This document shows positions 1 to 11,500 of a stretch of 64,000 nucleotides of DNA, one piece after another. Each line of letters opens with the position of its first letter. Position 1 is the first letter of the stretch. The notes under the pieces are model-generated. The model worked only from the letters and a program-made list of their open reading frames with translations. It did no database searches and was not told the origin of the DNA. The DNA comes from Hyphochytrium catenoides (lineage: Eukaryota > Sar > Hyphochytriomycetes > Hyphochytriales > Hyphochytriaceae), in the NCBI GenBank assembly GCA_900088475.1, contig FLMG01001570.1:63030-127029 (forward strand), read 5' to 3'. A program made the position numbers and the translations under genes.

Positions 1-305
1 CCTAACCACTGGCGAGGTGAGCTCAATGGGAGCTGGAGGGTAGGCATCCAAGACCTTGGTCCAAACAGTTGCTGTGCAGGAATGCAACAAACGCTGAGTC
101 CGGAGCTAGTGTAGCTTATTTCAACCTGAACCACTCTAGCGGGACACAATCTAGTGTTGGATAGAAAGAGTGGACCAGCACGCCACAGAGAGCCATGGCG
201 AAACAGTAGCCACCGAGGCCCTATTGGCTGCCCCAGTCTGCTTCCCTAAATCCACGCCGTGAATACTGTGGAGTATCCACCTGACTCTTCAAACCCTCAA
301 AGCTT
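1..305. other. 3' flank of the kinesin gene, no gene seen
   Basis: This stretch lies downstream of the kinesin stop codon and probably contains its 3' UTR. I see no conserved coding segment, RNA gene or repeat in it. Confidence 0.4.
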
Positions 306-3300
306 CTAACACTGGGACTGCTCACTTCCCGGACTATTCTTACCAGTACCATGCGACCCCGAGAGCATCGCTTGCACGCTCTCTGATCTTTCTCTAGCAG
401 CTTCAGAAATGCTAAGGCGGGATCCCAGATCAGGTTCCACAGACTCTCCACCTCCCATGCCCCACATGCTGCTGACTTGCTTCAAAAGATTGAACTTCTG
501 CTGCTTACCCTCACCACCTCCCCGCACCGCTTTCAGGACGACACCTCCTAGCAGAAGATAGCAGTTGGGACCTTAGAGTGCATCCCATACTAGCATTACG
601 ATGGACGAAACAAGAAGTTTGGAAAGAAACGATCCCGTAGGGAAAGCAAACGTCCCTATCTCCTCTACCAGAAGCTGACTTACCCTTCGGGGGCTGATCG
701 GGTGCGGATCCATTAGAGAACGGAGGCTGGATGGACGAAAGCTGTCGCTGTTGCATAGAGAAAGTCCCGAGATCGGAGCTCTCAGCGACTCTTCAAAGAG
801 TAAACGATACCTAACCTGGGGAGGATAGGGAAGTTCATCGGTGCTGACCTTCAAACAATCCATTCTTTCCTGCAGGGCTGCAGTTTCCTCCTGATAACTT
901 TTCCTGATCATCATATCTCTGGCGTGAGATCGTTCAATTTCCTGTATGATAATTTGGAGTCAAAATAACCCCTTTGTAAGGGTGGGAGCTGCAAACGAGT
1001 CCAAGGGCGAACCTTTTCTGCTCTTTCTATGTATGTTGTCTGCAGTAATAACTGCTCATTTAAGCGGTCCATCTGACAGGGGCAAAGAGGAGTTCAGACG
1101 ACCCCAGACAACATTTCAGGGAGTTTTAAGAGGCACAGAGAATTCCTGAGGTGAGCGTGAGGCGACAACTGAATGACGGCTTAGCAAGGATCTCTTTCTA
1201 AGGAAAAGAAGACAGAAGATGACGACATGATTGTTCAATGGGCTGACCTGTATGGACATAGCCCGCATCACCTTCCTATACTTTGACAGCTGCTCGTCAA
1301 AGAAATGGAGCACGGTATCACATAGCTCCTGTTAAGAGGACAATCAAGCGTAAGTTGCTGCCATAGATGTAGTGATTAGAGTACGATTCAGCTCCACGCT
1401 CTTAGATAGTTATTCATCAAGGAGGAGACTATACGTAGCTCATCGACCAGCAAGGAAGAATCTTTGTCAGCAAGAAATAGTATATCCTCATCAATAAGGA
1501 GAGGTAGAAAGGAGAAGGAGATAGCCCTCCGCTAATTGTCCTTACCAGATCCACCTCCTTAAGCACAGAGAGGAGGTAAGCCTTTGCTTCAGTGTCATCG
1601 TCAATCGCTGGACGTTCATCTTCCGGCGATGTCAGGAGATGAACCATATCTAACTCCTCTTTGAGGTTCCTAAGTTCCTTTATATGAAGATGAAAATGGG
1701 ATAAGTAGTGTTATAGAGATAGAGCTGGCTTGCTACCAGAAGACAGTGAGACAAATGGCGAGAGTTCCACGTACCTCAATGCCTCGTCGCTGCTCGTGCT
1801 CTAACTCCGACACTCTTAGTTTCAACTGCAATTACAAAATATATGAAGGAAGGCTGCTTAGTCAAGCAATCCATCATAGGCGGAGCATAAGAAAGAGATA
1901 AGGAAGGGATGAAAGATGACCAAGTTTGTAGCGACGAAGTCTAGGATAGCAAGCTTACACTATCAGCATCCTTCTGATAGCCAGTAGAGACATCCCATGA
2001 ATCCACTAGCTCCTCATACTTCTGCGTCCAGGATGCAATGTTGGCACTCAATGTCGCCGTACCGCTCTCCAGCTCAGCTACTTGCACATCCTTTTCTACC
2101 ACCTGGAACATCCAAAGTTTAGGGACTTCGAAACTATCAACGGAGAATCTAGAGCATTGCAAGCATGCACTGCCAAACCTGATCCCTCGCTGCGTCACGC
2201 TCATCTATTAGTGTTGCCACAAGCTCTCTGAGCTTCTTGTACTCCTGGTAAACATCCAACACCGAATGTAGATCATCTTCTTCGCCATTCTCACGCTCCC
2301 GCTCGCTGGAAAGCTGTGCTATTAACCTATCCTGCTCTTGGATCTATCGGACAGATAAGAGGATAGAGGAGTTACCGGTCATGTCCTGTCCCGTTGAATT
2401 TCTTCTCCATGGGCAAAGTCACAGTTAGCCCTTTGTCTGTGTATTCTCCATTTGTACACCACTCCAGTTAACCTCATCTTTGGCTGCGATCTCAGCCCGC
2501 CGCCTCGTAAACCATGATTCCTTTTTTTTTGCCCTTCGTTACTACCGACCTGCTGCTGAGCCTCCTCGTATAACTGTTTGTACTTCGCCGGGGATAAATC
2601 TTTGTGCTTTCTTGGTCTATTCTCCACGTACTGTGCACCCATTCCAAAACGAATCGCAGAGAGGGTCTCGACCAAATTCTCACTCCCTCCATGGCAAGCA
2701 ATGATGAAGGTACTTTTCATCTGTCCTCCTACAGCGTCCTAAGAGGAGAGTAAGGAGTGGTAGCAGGTGCCGTAATACTGGGTGTCAGGAAAGGGTAGGG
2801 ATAGAGATTGCCAAAAAGTAAAGCTGTAAACAGCTATTGATGAGAATATAATACCCCTAAAGTGACCCTGCCGTCTCATAATTTAGCATACCTGCAGCAT
2901 CCGAGTCAGCTTCGAGTCCTTGTATGGGATGTTGTCTGGATGAGGTGAACTCAGTGCTTCCACTACATTCTCCAGCATCCTGAGCGACTTATGTACATAA
3001 CTCACTTGGGCGTTGGACTGTGCTCCCCTAACAGGATTCTTTGGCAAGACATACAAAATAGTTGTCAGCTCATGCTTTGCAGTCGTCCTGCGGTCTTTGC
3101 CACGTGCTGAGTACAAAACCGCAAACCGAAGTCCATGCAAGGTCCAGCTCACGGCCGAACATAGTCGCACCCACGTCGTCGAGCTTGATCCGCGCTTCTC
3201 TCTTCTCCCGGCTTGCACATTCATTGTGTGCTCTTACCTTTTCTGAGCCCGCAAGGTCAACAAAGAGAATTCGGCTTGTTTTTCGTTCCTCACTAACGAT

Positions 3301-4339
3301 ATCCCTTTGGGTCAGAGTGATGCGAAAGAGACAATGGCCCCGTGCCACATCTATGTTCTGTTTGGTGGCATTGAGGGCTCGATTGGCCACTCCATAGCGT
3401 AAAACAGCCAGTAAGTCCTCGGCACTGGCTACCCCCACCTGCACTGCGTAATCAGTAAATGCATCCCATTTCAGGGTATATTGATCTGAACTCTATGCCT
3501 ACCACTGCCGCGCCTTCCACCCAAACGCCGGTGGACGCTTCCTCTTTCAGTCGTAGGTTTGTCTGTTGAAACAATGGACAGCGGCTAGCGGTTTAGAATG
3601 CCTTGATAAACAATGACGAGAACCTATTGCATATGAGGTTCTCACCTTGGCAGGTTGCAGTAGGTCAAATATCTTCTCTGCATAGATCTGCACAAAGGAG
3701 GCTTGAACGATAAACTCCAGATTGCTCGATGACGTAGCAATCTCTGAAAAGATATCCAGGCAGGCTCGAGGGATTAGTCCCCGATATTCAGGATCGAATA
3801 ACACCTTCACGCAAACAGAAGATGTTAGGTTAACATAATTCTTGATGATCGTTTTCGAGACTCAGCAACGTTTCTTCTAGATTTACCCCTTCTAATGTAT
3901 ATGTCTTGCCAGCGTTGGTCTGACCGTACAGCATGACAGCCGCCGAGTAACCATCAAAGAGACTCGTAATGTGAGGTTTCGTTGTCACTTCATAAACTTC
4001 AGCCTAGAATAACGAACGGTTAGCATCCCCTACCATTGGGCCTATATGCGTGGTGTTAATTGTTACCTGTCCAGCTTCAGGTCCAAAGGCGTGGTCAAAC
4101 TCAAAGGAGGTGAAAGATGAAGCCCTCTGCTGATCGGATCCTGATAGAAACTTCACGCAAGTACCATTGCTAACCTCAATACAGTGAAATCCTGATGGCT
4201 GGTCGTCCTCATCGTCATGATGCACTGCTCGAACACGGCAACATACACGGATATTGGAGAGGGTACGATAGCTCTTGCCAAAGGAACTGGCTTTCTTTGA
4301 TGCCGCAAAGGCTGCACGCTTATTCGGCTCTCGTGCCAT
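306..4339 (-). CDS. Kinesin-like motor protein, N-terminal motor with coiled-coil tail (multi-exon)
   Basis: ATP-driven microtubule motor. The gene starts at ATG 4339 (MAREPNKRAA) and the motor is spread over about seven exons. Exon 1 (to about 4069) carries the first beta strand (NIRVCCRVR) and FEFDHAFGPEAGQ. The P-loop GQTNAGKTYT lies near 3900-3925. The next exon (3810-3647) carries FVQIYAEKIFDLL. Switch I lies near 3340-3370 and reads NIDVARGH where nearly all kinesins have NxxSSRSH. Switch II is intact (VDLAGSEK, about 3240-3260), followed by HKSLRMLENVVEAL and IPYKDSKLTRMLQ (about 2890-2990) and ETLSAIRFG (about 2655). Charged, heptad-like segments down to about 800 form a coiled-coil tail. 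The last exon I can propose ends at TAG 306-308 and is Ser/Gly-rich. Motor assignment is firm; subfamily is not resolved, and the tail exons left of about 1700 are the least certain part. Confidence 0.85.
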
Positions 4340-5517
4340 CTCTTTCTGCGCCGCTTTCTCCCAATCTAGGGAGAGGGACTACTCATTGCAATGAACTCTC
4401 CCTAAATGTATCCGGAAAACTTCAGAATAGCTGCAACAAAGCGATCCTCAGAACCCCAACAAGGCCCACAATTCATGCTTTCTACAGCTGCTTGAGACTC
4501 GCGCCGCGGCCCATCACCGACATCTTCAAGAGACAGAATGGAGTCAATAGTACTAGAAAGCTATAGCGTCGGTAGTCCAAGAGATGCAATCATCAAAAAG
4601 CGCCAGAACACGATAAATCTTCGTTCGTCCCTCATACTCATGATGTTAGGACACGCCACCCAATAATAGACCTCCCAGCAACCACCTCCAATGAAGGATG
4701 ACTGAGAAAGACTCTCATCTATACCCGGAGATTGACCGGATGCGGTCCTGTTCTTAGTCCCCGCAACTAGGCTGGCTCTGATTGGCCACTGGTCCCGTAG
4801 TAGTAAGTTTAGAACAAGGAAAGGTATACCCCATTAGCTACAGGAAGCCGCACAAGTAGTAATACTATGAAGGACCGTTAAGTGATGGCAGCAAGAGACA
4901 GGAAGAACTACATTAGAGAACTCCCCCTTGACAATTGAGAGGAATCAGACTCTCCAGACCTCCCCCTTGACCAAGTCTCCAGAGCTCCCCCTGACCAGAA
5001 GGTTCAACGGATGGACGCTAACGGTAGAAATGCCCGTGAATGATGCAATTCATGTTCTACAGTCCGCTAACTCGCAAGTGGACAAACACCGTAAGTCTTG
5101 CTGGAAGCTGCCCTCAAGGCCATAAGAGAGAGTACATGGAAGGGACAGCCTTGCGGAGTATGTTGTTGTTAATGTTGGCAAAAAGAGGCTAATAAATGGA
5201 GACGCGAGAGCTAACAAAGTAATGCTAACGAAGATCATCGGATCTCATTGAAGATCACAGCAGCCCTCGGTCTTCCTCAACCAAGGGTTACAGAGTGTAG
5301 GAAACTTGCTTCGCACCAGCACACTGCCCAGCAGCCTCCTTTGGGCTTTACAGTCTCTTGTTATGCACTCCTAATCCTTAATCCAAACTCTTGGTAATCT
5401 TAACCAGTCGGCGACGTTGGTCAGGAGCGTCTTAGGTAGACTGCGCTTATTCCCAGTTCCAGCACTGCAAGCTACTATTGTCGAAGACCAATCGTGGCCC
5501 TTCAGGCTGCGGTGGAG
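4340..5517. promoter_or_regulatory. Divergent intergenic region between kinesin and SPT6
   Basis: The 1.2 kb separates two genes transcribed away from each other, so it must hold both promoters. No TATA-like or other core element can be assigned with confidence. A short imperfect direct repeat with the core CTCCCCCTTGACC occurs about three times in 4921-5000. Open frames here (for example 4195-4566 on +) show no family resemblance and overlap kinesin exon 1. Confidence 0.45.
4921..5000. repeat. Short imperfect direct repeat, core CTCCCCCTTGACC
   Basis: The core appears at about 4921-4932, 4959-4972 and 4986-4997, the last two each preceded by a CTCCAGA-like segment. It lies in the divergent intergenic region upstream of SPT6. 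It could be a protein-binding cluster or a chance duplication. Confidence 0.45.
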
Positions 5518-8500
5518 ATGTCAGACGGTGAGAAGTGGAGCATTTAGATTTTGAACCTTCTAAACTACTTACTTATGAGCACAATGTCGACACAGACGAG
5601 CAGCCAAAGTCACCCGATGTCAGCGATTCGGAGTCAGACGCTGGTAAATCGTATAAGGTCACCTTTAGGCCATGTCGAGAGTTAACGCTTTGTTTCATCA
5701 ACTAGATGCCGGCCGTAAGGCAGAGAAGAAAGGAAAGAAGTTGGTTGTCTCCGATGATGAAGAGAGCGACGTAGAGAAGGTAAGGGAAGTCAAGGGCGGT
5801 GATCGTTTCCATAGCATTTCATATGTGGCCTTGGTGGTTGCAGATCAAGACGAAGAAGAAAAAGAAGAAGAAGAAGAGCTCTCTTATTGAAGATGAGGCT
5901 TCTGAGAGCGAGGACGCCGAAGACCTGGGCTCTGATGAGGACGAAGACGAGGATGACGAGGATGAGAACGACTACGTAAACGATGGTTTCGTGGTTGATG
6001 ACGTAGATGAGGATCATAGTAATGACGGTATGGTGTCTGCTTTTTGCATACTGTGCGGTCGGGGCTCCCTCCTTTACTGCTGCTTTGATATCTTGGCTTC
6101 GTCTGTGACTGCCCCTGTGAGCGATATGGGCTATGGTTGACTCTATCATGGAAAATTTTGATGTCTTTAGAAAGTCGCAAGAAGCATAAGCGCCGACGGC
6201 ACAGCTCTCCTGATCGGCGCTTGAAAAGGCTGAAAAGGAAGAAGGCCGAGGTAAGGAAATCGGAGGTCCAAGCCCAGTGATGCTATGGGTTTTTACTCCG
6301 ACGTCTACTGCCGCATAGGAGGAGCTCGATGAGGAGGACTACGACCTTATCAAGGAAAACTTAGGAATAGACGAAGATGAGGGCTACCGGGCTGCAGAAA
6401 GAGAAAGGCGCGAAAGAGAAAGGCGCGAAGCTGAACGGCGGGAGCGTCAGGAAGTCGTGGCATCATCAAAGAAAGACTTAGAAAAAGGGCTTTTTGGTGA
6501 AGATGACGAAGAATCAGAAGCTGAGCCTGATAAGGCTACTGCAGACCGGGATCGGGAAAGGGAACGAGAGAGAGAGAGGTCGAGAAGGAGGATGGACGAG
6601 AGAGAAGAGTTTGACAGCGATGAAATGGACGACTTCATAGTTGATGACGATGAAGAGGGAGATGGTGGTGATGGCAGGGAGGAGCGAAGGCCCCGCCCGG
6701 CTCGGCCCAGCATGAGAAGACATGCGTATATGGGAGGACCTTCTATGGAGGAGCTAGATGAGGCAGAGGAGCTTTTTGGTGATATGGGCGACTTCTTCGC
6801 GTCAGTGCGACAAGAAAAAGAGCCAGAGCAGGATGAAGCAGAGGGAGGAGGCATGGGACAGAAAAAGAAGTCAAGTAAGGTCAATCTAGTTGTCCTGATG
6901 GTTCGCTTGTAGTTCTGAAACATGTTGCCCTGCTTTGCAACCCTTTCAGTGAGCATGAAGGCCATGTATGAGCCGAGCATTCTTAGGGAAAATCTTTGCA
7001 CGGACCAAGACGAGCAGGTTAGAGTACATATTCCGGTAGACGAGTTGCCATTGTCGTCTTACACCGCGTTTCTTGGGCTAGATCCGACAAAGTGACATCC
7101 CAGAGAGGTTTCAGGTGAAAGGACAGCCACCAAAACCTATTGACCCGGAGGAGAGAAATGAAGAGGTAGAGCATAAACCGTTTCTTCCATACCCTTGTCT
7201 CTATGGGCTTACTTGCCTAGTATAAGCAGGACTCTTATTCGTATCGTTTCTTCCGTGTCCGTTCGACTTTGTCCTCCATCCACCTTTGCTTGTTGAACAA
7301 GGACGACTCTCCCTGTTTCTATATCTATCGTTCTATCCTCTTCCTGACGAAGTACGCTGGGGTGTATGTTAGGCGGAATGGATCTTTGATCAGCTTCAGT
7401 TTGAGCGAAGAAAGGACCGCGGCTCAACCGTTGCAGCAATCGAGAGCATTCTGAAGTTTTATCAGGTAGGGAGAGCCCTTGACAAAAGTGCTTGCTTAAA
7501 TGTATTAGACAGTGTGCTTTGGCATCATTACTCTTGGTGGTTAAGTCGTTCTCCGACATTCTAACCTTTCACGTTGCCTTCTGCACTAGGATGATCAATT
7601 GGAGCCAATCTTCGTTTTCACTTATCGCAAGGAATACTATCAGCCTGCAGGTGCTTAGTGAACGGCTGTTTGCGTCCTCTAATCATTGAGTAGTCTAACC
7701 TGTCCATGACCCATAACATATGGCGCAGGGCTTCGTTTGAATCACCTTTGGGATATATTAGATCTAGATGAGCGTTGGCTGGAGATGACAAAGAGGAAGA
7801 AGACGGTAGAAACAATGCTTCAGGTACGTGCAGTCTGAATATAGTAGTTGGGCCACACTTAAAGCTAGCTATAATCTACCTCTATTAAAGGTTTCTGCTA
7901 CTTCTTCTCGTGATCCCGATAGGCAAGGCTGGTTGTCTCCTGCTATTTCCCTTAAGAAATCTATCCACTCCTTCTTGCTTTCATAAGGGCGTGTCGCTTC
8001 CTCTATCCTCTCTTTCTTGCTTCCTCAAAAGCGTGTCGCTTCCTTTGTGCTAGGGTTTGAGTTTACGCGAAGAGATGGACGAGAGTCAGGAAGGAGATGC
8101 GGAACCTCCAGGTGGCAGCCAGATTGGTGAGGGACTCGTGGAAAGGCCTGAGGATACATACCGCATGATGCTAGAGTCAGCATTTACTGAGGACGAGCTT
8201 AGGGATTTAAGAGACTACTTGCAGATGGGTCAGGTATGGACCCATAGGAAGAAGGCAAGCGAGAGAGGAAGTATATTATAGGGTGACGAAGGTGAAGGCA
8301 TAGAATATTAGCGCTGAACGAGAGACGAATTGAGTAGAAATAGGACTGCATCTGGTTGCCTCTCACGCGTTCGCGCTTCAAGGGAGAGACAGATACGTCC
8401 AGCACCAGGTCTCGACGACCCGTGAAGCGCGACTTCATAAAGCTGCTAAAGAAGGCGAACATCGACAAGCTCTGTCAGAGCTTTGCCTTAACTGCCACCC

Positions 8501-11500
8501 AGTTAGGCCGGTCGCTAATGACCAATACCAAGAAGTACATTCCAAAGAGTCCAGAAAGGTAATCGACAGTGTTAGTGTTGTGGCACCCTGGACACTCAAG
8601 TTCTAGGGTGTACGGCTCCATCCTGCAGTCACTCATGGCAAAATTGAATGGCAGTCTGAACATCTCTTGACGGCCACTTGTCACCTATGCGTCCGCTTCG
8701 GTTAGATGGCTGTTGATTTCCTAAAGTTTGTCTTCTCCCCTGGGTTCGCAGTCTTCCAGAAGATTTCGCATTGAACTTCGTGAATGCGGATTACTTCGCC
8801 ACCGAGCACCAAGTGCTGAAAGCTGCACGACATCTCCTCGCTTGCGAGATCGGAGGGGAGCCACAGGTAAGCTGTTCTTGTACTGCAGTGTTTGGCATAC
8901 TTCACCAGCAACGCTAGTTGACTTTGGGGAGACTTCAGCAGGGAAAGTTAAGTAAGGGACGAGAGAGATGAGCAGGTTAAAGTGACATTAGCCTCTAAAT
9001 TAGATGATTACTCTACGAGTCTCCAAAGAGTTTCAAATGGGAGCTGAGGAGTTTAGAATGCTGACTTCTGCGAATGATGAGCTAATATACTTCCTTGGTC
9101 TTAGATTCGGTCGGTGATGCGGAGGTTGTACCGGCAGAATGTCACATTGAGTACACGACCCACCCCCAAGGGCAGGGGAGAAATTGACCCGTGCCACTAC
9201 TGCCACGGGTTGCAATACCTGGAAAGGAAGCCGGCCTTACACTTCCTTCAGCCTCCCTCATCTCAGTATCTTACGCTCGTGAAAGCTGAAAAGGAAGGCT
9301 TCATAGTAATAGAGATGGATGTAAGGAACACTTGCATATTTGAATGGGACTTCTATTCTACAAAGGATGCGTTTCATTACCCTCTGCACGTGATCTGCCT
9401 CATCCCTCCTTGCGCTATATATATATGTATTTACATTGCTACTTCTCTGTTAGCTGGCTTGACCCCTTTTTAAAACCAACACCTCGTCTGCTCTATCTCT
9501 TCGCGCGGTCTGTTGATGCCCTCTAAACAGCCACCCCAAGAGCACGTGTTCCTTGATATTGTGGAGCCTCTCTTTCTCGACATTGGGGCAGCTACCGCTG
9601 AGTGGGACGAGCAGCGGCGGATGATTCTTGAGGTATGAGTAAGCCATGTCAAGTCCATACATTTCCGGTACTTAGTATTTCTTTGCTACCTATCACTGCC
9701 AACCGCTCTAGGAAGCTCTGCGACGACACCTTCTCCCTTCTTTGGAAAGGGAGCTCCGTGAGGAGCTGTTACGAACCAGCAGAGAGTCCGTGGCAAAGGA
9801 AGCCGCAGCGAATCTGATGAGGAAGCTTAAGATGGCACCTTTTAGGTGAGGAATAAGAGTATTCTGACTGTGGAGTGCCCCGTTTAGACCTTGAAGCATC
9901 ATAAAGCTTGTCATCATATCCATGTTATTATATCCACTCATTCACATCAACGTTATCATATCTACTCATTCACCTTATCCCGTACTGCTGAGAGCTCTGA
10001 GCTGACCAGCACTCGTTACCTTACCTTCCTGCTCTATGTCTCCCGCTCAGACCCGCCGACCACAAGGACACGTTCAATCCTGGAGTTCAGAAGGATGTGC
10101 GCATCATGGCTTTCTCTGTAGCAGCCGATCACAAGGATAGGACTTTTGCGGCAGTTGTGAGCAGAGACGGCTCTCTCATAGACTTCAAAGCATTCCCCGG
10201 TAAGTACACCAGACTTGAGGCGAATGATCAACATTTCGGGTTGGTAGTCCTCCTGTCCAACAAGTAGGACTCTATATGCACTACTCGGATGGGAGTTGAT
10301 ACTGCTAGGGATTCGGAAGGGCGAGGAGACGGAGATTTCCTCCTACGCCAGCCACTGAGTCTTCCCTTATAGGTTTTCGGGACCGTGATCTGAACTTGAA
10401 GGTGAAAGAATTCCTCCAGGACCATCGACCACACCTGGTGGTAGTTAGTACTTCCAGTGGTATGGTCTGCAGAAAGATGCTGGCTATTGTACGGGACCAG
10501 GTAACGAAAAATGATTCCTGTCATCTACGTTTTCACTCCTTTCTCGGTTCCCCTTCTGACTGTTGTATGCCTTTGTCCGCATACGTCAATATCCTGTCTG
10601 TTTGGGTCCCAGATTCGTTTCCTCTTTCCTCCTGAGAGCGAAGAGTCTCGGTCGAAAAGACCTCTTGCCCCAGAGCTCTGCTTCCTTGACGATGAAGTAG
10701 CACGAATATTCTCCACATCTCCCAGAGGCCTCAAGGAATTTCCTGACTACCATCCGAACTTACGACTCGGTACGCCCTGTCATCCTTCTCTCCCTCTCGA
10801 GTATTATTTTTGTTGAGACGCCTAGTCTCTCATCAACTTACAGGGTGGTTTCTACTGTCGCGTGTAGAAGCCTCCAATTCAATCATGTTATCTGTCTTAT
10901 CGCTGGGCGTTATCGTCAGTTTGCTTCTTGTCTGATATGGATGTCTCCAGCTATCGCGCTGGCCAGATATGCTCACAATCCAGCATCGGAGCTAAGCGCC
11001 TTATGGGGTACATCTGGACTTGACGATGCCTCTAAAGAGATTCTCTTCCTTAATCTTCACGAACATCAGGACGAGGTCAGTTTCTTTCTCCCGGCATTGA
11101 GAGTCGTGATGCCTTTCCTCGTACATAAAAGCCCTTGCATCACCTTGACCCACTACGATTTCGACTGATGAACCTCTCGCGGTTTGCTATGTTCCTCTTC
11201 CCCCAATGTGACGTTTGACCTCTCCTTTTCTTGCTGCAGGTGAGTCCTCAGATGCAGCTGAAGGAATATGAGCGTTGCTTCGTTGAGGTCATCAACATGG
11301 CAGGAGTTGACCTCAATCACGCAGCAAACAATGAGGTAAGGAATAGTGAACAGAACAGCTCTTGCTACATGGTCTTGTTTCCCATACTTACTCTTTTCTG
11401 ACTTGCTACACAATGACTTACGACCTTGCCATCTCAGCATGCAGCCAGTCAATTGCAGTTCATATGCGGCTTGGGATCACGTAAGGCAATGTCACTTAGA

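Noticed and set aside
6447-7001. 184-codon minus-strand frame
   Set aside because: It is the antisense of the acidic SPT6 N-terminus and reads as Ser/Pro-rich low complexity.
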